From: Nocardia sp. CDC159
GTDB taxonomy: Bacteria > Actinomycetota > Actinomycetes > Mycobacteriales > Mycobacteriaceae
Assembly (NCBI RefSeq): GCF_023740735.1
Contig: NZ_JAMRXH010000009.1
Span: 35,470-99,469, forward strand
Length of the DNA stretch: 64,000 nucleotides
Reading direction: 5' to 3'
The notes under the pieces are model-generated. The model was not told the origin of the DNA. It worked only from the letters and a program-made list of their open reading frames with translations, and ran no database searches. The position numbers and the translations under genes were made by a program. This document shows, in pieces, positions 51,073-59,800 of this stretch (position 1 is its first letter; each line of letters opens with the position of its first letter).

Positions 51073-51111
51073 CACCGAAACCCGCGCCCACGGCGCGGGT
51101 TTCGTGCTTTC
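51073..51111 (+). terminator. Intrinsic terminator of the cold-shock gene
   Basis: A 17-base arm (51073-51089) and a 16-base arm (51093-51108) pair with one unpaired base in the left arm, loop of three bases, followed by TTT. Confidence 0.9.
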
Positions 51112-51249
51112 AGCTCCCGTCGCACGACACCGGCCACGCCGCCGCCGCGGCGGGCTACATCGACCGCAGCCACCGCCGCGAACGCACCGACCCCGGCCCG
51201 ACTCCGAGCCCCGTTCGTCATTTTCGCGCGAGCAGAGGAGGATTCAAGG

Positions 51250-51411
51250 ATGAGTCCTGAAGATCCCGCCCGCTCCATCCTGTTCAGCCACCCGAGCGAA
51301 CCGGTCGAGACCTCACCCGTCACGGACGGCCCCGCCCACCAACCCTGTTTCCGCAGTGCCTCCGGCTCGGCCGCCGGGGATTCGACCACCCGCGACAGTA
51401 CGGGCCGATGA
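51250..51411 (+). CDS. 53-residue ORF coupled to the PatA-like acyltransferase
   Basis: This short ORF has AGGAGG at 51236-51241, eight bases before its ATG, and its TGA overlaps the acyltransferase ATG (ATGA), the same coupling used throughout this genome. The protein is hydrophilic, Pro/Ser/Thr-rich (SPEDPARSILFSHPSEPVE...) with a single Cys and no membrane segment. No family is recognised. It may be a translational leader or a real small protein. Confidence 0.55.
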   Translation: MSPEDPARSILFSHPSEPVETSPVTDGPAHQPCFRSASGSAAGDSTTRDSTGR

Positions 51412-52304
51412 AACTGGCTGGTCGCGCCTGGGATCTCGGTTATGCGGCCGGGTGGCGGTTGATCCGTGCCCTGCCGCAGCGGTCGGCCGTTCGCCTGTTC
51501 GACGCTGCGGCCGACCGAGCGGCTCGGCGCGGGGAACATATCCAGTTGCGACGCAACCTGTCTCGAGTGCTCGGCATTTCCCCCGACGAGGTGCCGGCCG
51601 AACTCGTGCGAGCCAGCCTGCGCTCCTACGCGCGTTACTGGCGCGAGGCGTTCCGGCTACCCACGATGGATCCGGCCCGGCTGGCCGACATCATCGAATC
51701 CTCGGCGACCGGCCTCGAACACATCCATCGCGCGATCGACCAGCGGACCGGCGCGGTGCTGGCGCTGCCGCACAGCGGGAACTGGGATCTCGCGGGAGTC
51801 TGGGTCGTTCAGCGCATAGGGCAGCCCACCGTCGTTGCCGAACGCTTGGCGCCGGAGTCGCTGTACCGTCGTTTCGTCCGCTTCCGCGAGGGGCTCGGCT
51901 TCGAGATCATCCCACTCACCGGCGGCGAGACCCCGCCCTTTGCGCAACTGGCCGCCCGGCTTCGCCAGGGCCGGGTGGTGGGCCTGCTGGGTGAACGCGA
52001 CCTGTCCGGCACCGGCGTACCGGTCACCTTCTTCGGCGAACCGGCCCGAATGCCCTCCGGCCCCGCACGCCTGGCCATCGACACCGGCGCGCCACTGCTG
52101 CCGGTCCATTGCTGGTTCACCCCCACCGGCTGGGGCTTCCACATCGACGCCCCGATCGACACCACCCGAGGCATCCAGCAGACCACCCAAACCCTCGCCG
52201 ACCGATTCGCCGCAGGGATAGCCGCCCACCCCGCCGACTGGCACATGCTCCAACCCCTGTGGACGGCGGACCTCCATACCCGAGACCACACCGGCAATAC
52301 ATGA
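51408..52304 (+). CDS. PatA-like (LpxL/HtrB-fold) acyltransferase
   Basis: This 298-residue LABLAT acyltransferase is of the phosphatidylinositol-mannoside acyltransferase group. The HxxxxD catalytic motif is present (LALPHSGNWDLAG), with VFREGLGFEIIPL, LLGERDLSGTGVPVTFFGEPARMPSGPARLAIDTGAPLLPVH and the C-terminal HPADWHMLQPLW. In Mycobacteriales PatA lies in the pgsA-patA-pimA operon; no such neighbours are here, so this is a second copy or a relative with another lipid substrate. Confidence 0.88.
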   Translation: MKLAGRAWDLGYAAGWRLIRALPQRSAVRLFDAAADRAARRGEHIQLRRNLSRVLGISPDEVPAELVRASLRSYARYWREAFRLPTMDPARLADIIESSATGLEHIHRAIDQRTGAVLALPHSGNWDLAGVWVVQRIGQPTVVAERLAPESLYRRFVRFREGLGFEIIPLTGGETPPFAQLAARLRQGRVVGLLGERDLSGTGVPVTFFGEPARMPSGPARLAIDTGAPLLPVHCWFTPTGWGFHIDAPIDTTRGIQQTTQTLADRFAAGIAAHPADWHMLQPLWTADLHTRDHTGNT

Positions 52305-52566
52305 CCGACGCGCGAGCTCGAGACTCGCGACGGCGGCCTCGCCGCTTTCCCGGCGCCGCTGGGAGAACTGGTTGGCCGCGGTGATCCCTGCGAAGCACGC
52401 CGAGCCGCCACGCGCGTTGTCGGAAGCCGAGATTACAAGCGATCGACGATGCCTATCTCCCTGACGCCGTGAACGCCGGATTCACACCCCATAACGTGAT
52501 CGACTACGTCATCTCCACCCCCGCACTGCGCGGCGCGATGATCAAGCTCTTCGATTTGGTTCGGCA
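52305..52566. other. 262-bp gap with a possible degenerate coding fragment
   Basis: No intact gene. About 52440-52560 contains a protein-like stretch (LQAIDDAYLPDAVNAGFTPH then NVIDYVISTPALRGAMIKLF) that lacks a plausible start and could be the remnant of a gene. I do not recognise its family. Confidence 0.25.
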
Positions 52567-52896
52567 TCATCGACGCCGCTGGGTTACGTCTTCGCTGGGT
52601 TTCGATGGAGTCCAGGTGTCGTCGGGCGGTGCGGGTGGGGTTTCGTTCTCGGGGCGGGCTGGCTGGCTCGGCGATCGGATCTCCGCTCTGGCGTCGGGCA
52701 GCGTCGGATGATGTGTGCAGGTTGGCGGGTCGTTGTGTTCCGGCTGATCCAGGGCGTTCAGGAGACAGTGGCCGCAGAGGCGTTGTGGGGGTAGGTCGAT
52801 CTCATCGGAGTAGTCGGGGCTCTGGGCGAGCCACCAGCAGGCCGCGGCCACGGCTGTGATGAGTAGTACCGAGAGCATGACGGACAGCACGACCAT
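52567..52896 (-). CDS. Small membrane protein with a Cys/His cluster
   Basis: This 109-residue protein has one N-terminal membrane segment (VVLSVMLSVLLITAVAAACWWLAQ) and then a Cys/His cluster CGHCLLNALDQPEHNDPPTCTHH, a possible small metal site, before a Pro-rich tail. GGAGG precedes the ATG at 52896. The length and coding quality favour a real gene, though no family is recognised. Confidence 0.55.
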   Translation of the reverse strand: MVVLSVMLSVLLITAVAAACWWLAQSPDYSDEIDLPPQRLCGHCLLNALDQPEHNDPPTCTHHPTLPDARAEIRSPSQPARPENETPPAPPDDTWTPSKPSEDVTQRRR

Positions 52897-53657
52897 TGGC
52901 CCCTCCGTTGCCGTTCGCGTACCCGGACGTGGGTAGCGTGTCGTTCTGACAACCGTGTAATCGCGGGCGGCGCCGCCTCCCCGCAGCGCCACTCGTTCGT
53001 CCACCAGCATCTTGTTCTCGGCACGCGGCCGGAACAACCGACTGTTCGGCCATCCTCGTGTGAGGAGAAGGCAACGATTGGGGCGCCGAGCGGTTCTCCC
53101 CTTCCCTCGGGGCCGTGACCTGCCGAAACCGGTGGCATGCCAATCGGATTGCCGGGATCCTGCTGGGGTGTCGGACGGGGGCTCGGCGTCGATCCGGATT
53201 CCGGTCCGGAATTTGCCCCGGAACCGCCGGGCGAGCGACGCGGTCGAAGGACGACAGGTGCGAGATGTTCGCGAGCGGACGAGCTCGTCGAAGAGCGGCG
53301 GCCGCCGGGGTGCGGTCGGTAGAGAAGATCGGAAGGATCTGCTCTACCGCCCCCTCTGACCGCACCGAACCCGGCCGCCTCGGCGACCCCTCCTACGCGG
53401 CAGCGCACCCCTCGACCGCGGCCGCGGTGGATGGTCTCCGACGCTCGAGGCCGGATCAATCGGCTGAGCAATGTTCAAGCTACGGGCGGATAGAAGACGC
53501 GTCCACGAAGTACCGTCGCTGTTCTCGGCGAATTCGCAGGTCAGATCGCCGGAAAGATTCTTCCGGACCGGAAAGGCCCATTCGCCGGAATCCGCCTCCC
53601 CGGGGATGGCCGACGGGGGACCTCCTGCGCCGCAGCGGGATGCTCAGCCCGCGCTGG
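52897..53657. other. Roughly 760-bp gene-poor region with a strong hairpin
   Basis: No convincing gene. A perfect-but-one-mismatch hairpin lies at 53317-53349: CGGTAGAG (53317-53324), AGATC (53326-53330), loop GGAAG, GATCT (53336-53340), CTCTACCG (53342-53349). Overlapping frames here are Arg-rich and look like noise. Confidence 0.45.
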
Positions 53658-54998
53658 TCATGCCAGCACCCGGCCGGTGTGCGTCCCATCCGATGCCGCG
53701 GGCCGTGGCCCGCGGCGGTGGACCACTGCGAACCCCTTCTCGGCGGGGGCGCAGGCCACGCCGCGGAAGTGGACGCGCTCGTCTGGGGCGGCAGTCGGTT
53801 CCAGCGTGAAATGCCGTAGCAGCGTGCGCAATACGAGGTTCATCTCCATGGTGGCGAACGCGGCGCCGATGCACCGGCGTGGGCCGCCGCCGAAGGGGAT
53901 CCAGTTGCAGGAGTCGGGCCGCTCACCGACGAATCGGTCGGGATCGAATTTGTGCGCGTTGGGGAAGAGCTCTTCGCTTTCGTGGACCAGTTGAATGTTG
54001 ACGATGATGGTCTGCCCCCTGGGCAGCGCCCACGACCCGATCTGCATGGACTCGGCGTCGATCGATCGCACCAGCATATCGATGACGGGCCGGACGCGCT
54101 GGACCTCCAGAATGGTGGCCTCTCGCAGTTGCGAGCCGCCCGCGTCTCCCTCCGCGACCAGGCGCCGCAGCACCTCGGGATGCCTGCGCAGTCGTTCGAC
54201 GGTCCAGGCCAGGGTCGTCGCGGTCGTCTCGTGTCCCGCGCCGAGCAGCGACAGTAGCTCGTCGGCGATCTCGCCGCGGGTCATGGCCGATCCGTCGTCG
54301 TAGCGGGCTCGCAGCATCAGCGCCAAGATGTCGTCGCGGTCGCCGCGCCGCTGGTCGGCGAGCGCCCGCTCGACGAGGCGGTCGATGATCGTGTCGTATC
54401 GACGACGATATATTCGAAACGGAGCCCAGGAGGCCCGGCTCAGGGGACCCCTCGGAGCCGACAGCGAGAAAAGGGCCGAGCCGAGAAAGGCCATCCTGGG
54501 CAGCAATTCGCGCAACTCGTCCAATTCGGCCCCCTCGGCGCCGAATACGGCTCGTAGGATCACATTCAGCGTGATCCGCTTCATCGAAGGCAGCGTCGTG
54601 AACCCCCGGCCCGTCGGCCAGGTCGCCATTTCGTGGACCGCCTCTTCCTCTACGAGCGATTCGTACACCTCCAGGCGCCGCCGGTGGAAGGGGGGAGCGA
54701 GCAATCTGCGGTGCCTGCGGTGCTTGTCGCCGGTCAGGACCGGTAGGGAATCGGGCCCGAAAAACCGGCTGAAATTGGGGTGTTGGACGAAGTGGTCGGT
54801 GCTCGCCGCGAACACGGCCTTGACATCGTCCGGGTCGCTGATCACGACCACGGTGCCGAACCACGGCAGCCGCACGGTGAATGTCGGACCGTATCGGTCG
54901 CGCCAACGGCGGGTGTATTCGTATCGGTTCGCCCAGAGCTGGCAACCTTGTACGAGGGCCGGTGCGGTCGGGCCGTCGGGCAGTTCTACGGTGGTCAT
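53658..54998 (-). CDS. Cytochrome P450 (CYP138-like)
   Basis: This 446-residue P450 has the I-helix oxygen-activation motif GAGHETTA (residues 253-260), the ExxR of the K-helix (E298-V-Q-R301), and the heme-ligand loop FGGGPRRCIGAAFA with Cys376. No membrane anchor is seen, as is usual for bacterial P450s. The sequence is like the mycobacterial CYP138 group. It lies near a type I PKS, on the opposite strand from it, and could oxidise the polyketide, but a housekeeping role is equally possible. Confidence 0.93.
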   Translation of the reverse strand: MTTVELPDGPTAPALVQGCQLWANRYEYTRRWRDRYGPTFTVRLPWFGTVVVISDPDDVKAVFAASTDHFVQHPNFSRFFGPDSLPVLTGDKHRRHRRLLAPPFHRRRLEVYESLVEEEAVHEMATWPTGRGFTTLPSMKRITLNVILRAVFGAEGAELDELRELLPRMAFLGSALFSLSAPRGPLSRASWAPFRIYRRRYDTIIDRLVERALADQRRGDRDDILALMLRARYDDGSAMTRGEIADELLSLLGAGHETTATTLAWTVERLRRHPEVLRRLVAEGDAGGSQLREATILEVQRVRPVIDMLVRSIDAESMQIGSWALPRGQTIIVNIQLVHESEELFPNAHKFDPDRFVGERPDSCNWIPFGGGPRRCIGAAFATMEMNLVLRTLLRHFTLEPTAAPDERVHFRGVACAPAEKGFAVVHRRGPRPAASDGTHTGRVLA

Positions 54999-55177
54999 GC
55001 ATCCCCCCGAGCAAGGACTCCAGTAGACACCGCCGACAGTACGCCTGGCCGTCCCCGTTCGACAAGACCCGTCCGGGCAGATGAAAGACGTTTTCCCACA
55101 GCCGGTTCGAGGGGGCGTTCGGGGCCGATCTTGCTTGTCGGTGGTGCGGTCGACACCGTCGGCGGCACACTACTACT

Positions 55178-56314
55178 GTGCGGGTACTCAGTATCGAACG
55201 TGGTGAGGTGTCACCTGCGAGTTGGGCGGCAGTGCCCGCGCGGTTGTACGCCCACAGTCCCGCCTGGGTGCAGCCGATTCGCAGCGATGCGCTCGCCCTG
55301 CTGAAGTCGAAGCAGCATCCGTTCCGGCGACAGGCGTGGTTCGAGCATTTCGTACTGATGGACGATGACCGTGCGGTCGGTCGAGTGGTTGCCACGGTGC
55401 ATCGGTCCTATATCGAGCGCCATGGCGAGAACATCGGATACTTCGGATTTCTCGACGCACCGGTCGAACGCCGCTATTTCGAGCCGTTGCTCCGCACCGC
55501 CGAGGACTGGCTGGCGAACAGGGGAATGGACGTGGTCGCCGGACCGTACAACTACTGGAGCGGCCAGGAGATGGGTCTGCTCACGAAGGGTTTCGACGCT
55601 CGGCCGACGGTCTTCCAGACCTGGAATCCGCCGGGTTACCGGGAACTGCTGGAGGAGTTGGGATATCGGAAGCGGGCAGACCTGACCAGCTACCGAATTT
55701 CCCGGGAGACGATCCGGCAGCTGATGTCGAGGCTCCAGCGCCTGGGGGCGCGCATAACCGATGGCCGCGCGGCCGATCTGACCGTGCGGCGGATGCGCGG
55801 CTCCGCCGTGGTGGAAGATCTGGAGCTGGTCCGGCTGCTGTTCAACCGAACCTTCGCCGACAACCACGAGATCGTGGCCTACGATCGCGAAACCTGGGAG
55901 TTCCTGGTTCATCCGATCCGCAAGCTGCTCGATCCGGATCTGGTGCTCTTCGTTCAGCGCGGCGACGAACCACTCGGCATGATTTTCATGGCACCCGACC
56001 TCAACCGGATCATCGCGGCACTCGACGGTCGGTTGCGGCTCTGGGATTACCCGAAGGTCGTGCGCGCCCGACGGTCCATCGATACGGCCGTGGTGCTGGT
56101 GCTGGGCGTGGTTCCGGAGGCGCCACCCGGCACGGCCGCCCGGCTGCTCTGGGAAGCCGCCGAAATCCTGCTGAACAGCAAGTACACCTCGCTCGAGACG
56201 ACCTGGGTACACGAAAGCAATCGCAGCTTCGACCGCGGCCTGCGCGCCTTCGGTGATTCCCGTGATCACAAACACTGGGTGCTCATGGAGAAGGACCTGG
56301 TTCGGACCCCCTGA
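55178..56314 (+). CDS. GNAT-like acyltransferase-fold protein near the PKS
   Basis: This 378-residue protein contains GNAT-like halves: residues about 60-130 (FEHFVLMDDDRAVGRVVATVH...IGYFGFLDAPVERRYFEPLLRTAEDWLANRGMDVVAGP) and the C-terminal part with VVLVLGVVPEAPPGTAARLLWEAAEILLNSKYTSLETTWVHESN. Similar large GNAT-like proteins occur beside actinobacterial PKS genes. Substrate unknown. GTG start. It is 262 bp upstream of the ACP gene. Confidence 0.75.
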   Translation: MRVLSIERGEVSPASWAAVPARLYAHSPAWVQPIRSDALALLKSKQHPFRRQAWFEHFVLMDDDRAVGRVVATVHRSYIERHGENIGYFGFLDAPVERRYFEPLLRTAEDWLANRGMDVVAGPYNYWSGQEMGLLTKGFDARPTVFQTWNPPGYRELLEELGYRKRADLTSYRISRETIRQLMSRLQRLGARITDGRAADLTVRRMRGSAVVEDLELVRLLFNRTFADNHEIVAYDRETWEFLVHPIRKLLDPDLVLFVQRGDEPLGMIFMAPDLNRIIAALDGRLRLWDYPKVVRARRSIDTAVVLVLGVVPEAPPGTAARLLWEAAEILLNSKYTSLETTWVHESNRSFDRGLRAFGDSRDHKHWVLMEKDLVRTP

Positions 56315-56576
56315 GCCGATTGTCCGAATCGGGCGCGCAAGCAAAGCCGTTGCGCCGTATCATCGTAACCGTGCGTCGCCGGTGCCGTAGGTGACGGCTG
56401 CGGAGCAGCGACCGTGGCACGGGCGTCCCGTCAACCAGGCGTGCAGTCGGTGCGACATCCCGTGAACCTGCCTCTATCGACCTGCGACGCATGGCTTTCG
56501 AGCAGCGCGGCTGCGCGCGGGTGCGCGGCGGTGGGATAGGGCGCTGCGGCAGTGTGGCGGCGGCGAGGGCGGGATC

Positions 56577-56840
56577 ATGAAGCGACGCAAGGGCGAACGG
56601 GAATTGATCGACCAGCTTGTCGGGCATGTTGCCGTTGTACTCTCGGTTGATCCGGGAAGTGTTTCCGCGACCGCGCCATTTCTGGAACTGGGCTTGTCAT
56701 CCGCCCAGATCGTGCAGTTGTCCGCGTTCCTCGAGGACAGTCGGGGCGTCGAGGTTCCCGCCACCGCGGGATTCGACCATCCCTGCATCGGCGCACTGGC
56801 CGGATTCGTGCTGGAACAGGAAGCGGGGGCTACTCCGTGA
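56577..56840 (+). CDS. Stand-alone acyl carrier protein of the PKS locus
   Basis: This 87-residue carrier protein has the helix II motif LELGLSSAQI; the phosphopantetheine-accepting residue would be Ser42, with Ser41 in place of the usual Asp before it. Such a variant still carries the Ser but may interact differently with phosphopantetheinyl transferase. GGGCGGG lies near the ATG. Its stop overlaps the PKS start (GTGA), so it is coupled to the PKS and may load its first module. Confidence 0.85.
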   Translation: MKRRKGERELIDQLVGHVAVVLSVDPGSVSATAPFLELGLSSAQIVQLSAFLEDSRGVEVPATAGFDHPCIGALAGFVLEQEAGATP

Positions 56841-59800
56841 CAGGACGAAAGCCACGTCCTCCGGTTGCGATCGTAGGCATCGGGTCGAGGATTCCGGGTG
56901 CCGCGGGCCCGGAGGAAATGTGGCAGGCGATATCCGCCGGCGCCGACTCCACCACCGAGCCGCCGAGCGACCGCTGGCCCGAGCAGTCCGCCGGAACTCT
57001 GCCTGCCCGTGGCGGTTATCTCGACGACATCGAGTCGTTCGACAACGAGTGGTTCGGCATCTCCGTCCGGGAGGCGGAGATGATGGACCCACAGCAACGC
57101 CTGGCGTTGACGGTGGCGATCGAGGCGCTCGACGACGCCGGTGTTGCGGGATTCGGACGTGGCACCGATGCGGCCGTGCTGATGGGGGTGTCGACCTTCG
57201 ACCACGGCGCGGCCGTCCTCGGCCGCCCGGGTTGGACCGGGCCGTACACGGTGACCGGAGCGAATCTGAGCATCGTCGCGAATCGTCTTTCCTACGTGCT
57301 GGATTTGCACGGCCCGAGCATGGTCGTCGACTCGGCCTGCTCGGCGTCGTTGAGCGCGGTGGATCTGGCCTGCTCGCTGCTGTGCGACCCGAACATTCCC
57401 TTCGTCGTCGTGGGCGGGGTCAACGCATTGTTGCTCCCGCATACGACACGGTCGTTCCTGGATGCCGGATTTCTGGCGGCGGACGGGCGCTGCAAGACCT
57501 TCGACGCGGCGGCGGACGGATACGCCCGCGCGGAGGGGTGCGTGGTGCTGGTGCTGCGCCGAAGTGCCGATGCGATGGCCGCGGGGGACCGCGTATACGC
57601 CGAGATCGTCGGCTCGTCGGTCAATTCCAACGGGCGCTCGAGCGCACTGTACGCCCCCAACGGCAGCGCGCAACAGCGCGTGATCACCGCGGCGTGGCAG
57701 GCAGCCGGATGTCCTCCGCGTTCGGCGTCCTACTTCGAATGCCACGGCACCGGAACCAGTCTCGGTGACGCGATCGAGGTGTCGGCGTTGGCGCGTGTGC
57801 TCGGCGCCGACGACCCCGGCGGCTCCTCGCCGCGGGCCCCCGTGGTGTTGGGGTCGGTGAAATCGAATATCGGCCACCTCGAGGCCGCGGCAGGAGTGGC
57901 GGGACTGGCCAAGGCCGCGTTGATGATTCATCATGCGGCGTTGCCGCCGAGCGCGAACTTCGTGGCCGCGTCGCCGCTTCTTCGACTGGGCGAGCGGGGA
58001 TTTCGCGTGGCCACCGGCAGGGAGCCGATGGCGGCGGACCCGCTCGATCGGATCGTGGGTGTGAGTTCGTTCGGTTTCGGCGGGACCAATGCCCACGTCG
58101 TGGTCCGCGGGATGCGCTCGCACCCTGCGTCCCGACCGGACCGGGCCGTGACCGCCCCGCCGAGGATGGTGATTTCGGCGGCGGATCGGGACCTGCTGCG
58201 GGCCACGGCGGGCGATTGGGTGCGCTGGCTCGACGAACATCCGCGGCACGACCTCGCGGACGCGGTCGAGATATCGCGACGGGTAACGCGCGATGGCGTC
58301 CGCGCCGGGGTGATCGCCACGGATCGGGTGCAGGCCCGCGATGCCCTGGCCGCACTGGCGGCCGGTGCGCCGGACCCCCGCGTGATCGTCGGTCCCGATC
58401 CGAGCACGGCGCGGCGGTCGGTGGCGCCGCTGTTTCTTTTCCCCGGGCAGGGCGGCCAGTTCGCCGGAATGGGGCGTGAATTGGCCGATGCCTTCCCGCG
58501 TTTCGCCGAGGCGGCCGCGGAAGCGGCCGAGGCCGTCCGCGCGGCCGGTGGGCCCGAGGTGTGGAACCCCGACCACGGCTTCGCACTCGGTGGCACACAT
58601 GTCGTACAACCCGCGTTGTTCGCCTTCCAGGTAGCGAGCGCCGCGCTGCTGGCCGGATTCGGAATCCACCCCGGTGCGGTTGTCGGCCACAGTCTCGGCG
58701 AGGTTGCCGCCGCCCACACCGCAGGGCTGCTCGACCTGACCGATGCGGCGAAGGTCGCGGTGGCTCGCGGCACCGTCCTCGGCCGACTCGACGGCACCGG
58801 CTCGATGGCCGTGCTGGAACTGGACGTCGACGACGCCCACCGGCGGTTGCGGCGGTTCGCCGACCGCGTTGCCGTCGCGGCGGTGAACAGCCCACGCGCG
58901 GTGGTGGTTTCCGGGCAGAGCGCCGCGGTGCGAGAGCTGGTGGCGGAGGTGGCCAGCGACGGTGTCTTCGCGCGTGAGATCGCCGTCGATTTCGCCGCAC
59001 ACAGCCCGGCGGTGGCCGCGCGGCGCGGCGAACTCCTCGCCGCGTTCGGCGCGCTGAACTGCGCCACGCCGAAGGTTCCGATGTTGTCGACGACCCGACC
59101 CGGGGCCGATCCGGACGAGCTGATCGTGGGTGCCGAATACTGGGCGGACAACGCCTGCGACACCGTGCAGTTGCATGCGGCACTTCAGCAGGCCGTAGCG
59201 GAGGACTGTGATGTGGTGGTCGAGATCGGGCCGCATCCCGTCCTCGCACACGCGGTGCTCGAATCGGCGGCCGAATTTCGGTCCGTGCTCGCGCTCTCGG
59301 CCAAGGGCGGCGAATCCCTCGCCGCGGCACGGTGTCTCGCCGAACTCGACGTCGCCGGGTACCCGGTGCGATGGCCCGCCGGACCGGGTGGGTTCGGCTC
59401 GCCACCGCGGCGGCGCTGGCGGCCGACGCGATTCGTCTCACCGTGGCGGCGCGCCGGGGACCCTGCCGCCGACGATCGGCCCGAACGCGAGATCGACTGC
59501 GATATCACCCTGTTCGCCGACCATGTCGTCGCCGGAGAATCCGTGGTGCCCGCGGCGCGGTGGATGCTGGCGGTGCACGATCATGCGGCCGGGATGGGCA
59601 TGGTCGTCCAGGATCTGGTCGTGCACGAGCGGCTCGAGACCGAAGCGCTGCGATCGGCACAGGTGCTGCTGCGTCCCGCGGCGGGTGATCGTGGGCCGCG
59701 CACCGTGAATATCGTTCTGGCGCGCGGCACTGCGCGTACGACAATCGTGACCGCGACGATCGCCCCGCTGGGACAGCCGGTCGAATCCGCCGAACCGATC

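Noticed and set aside
53326..53340. Similarity of AGATCGGAAG to an Illumina adapter
   Set aside because: The match is only ten bases and lies within a longer genomic hairpin, so contamination is unlikely.
53471..53809. Plus-strand 112-residue open frame overlapping the P450 3' end
   Set aside because: It is Arg/Pro-rich and antisense to the P450 C-terminus, with no ribosome site.
56474..59251. Minus-strand 925-residue open frame opposite the PKS
   Set aside because: It is antisense to KS, AT and ACP coding sequence and has biased, domain-free composition.
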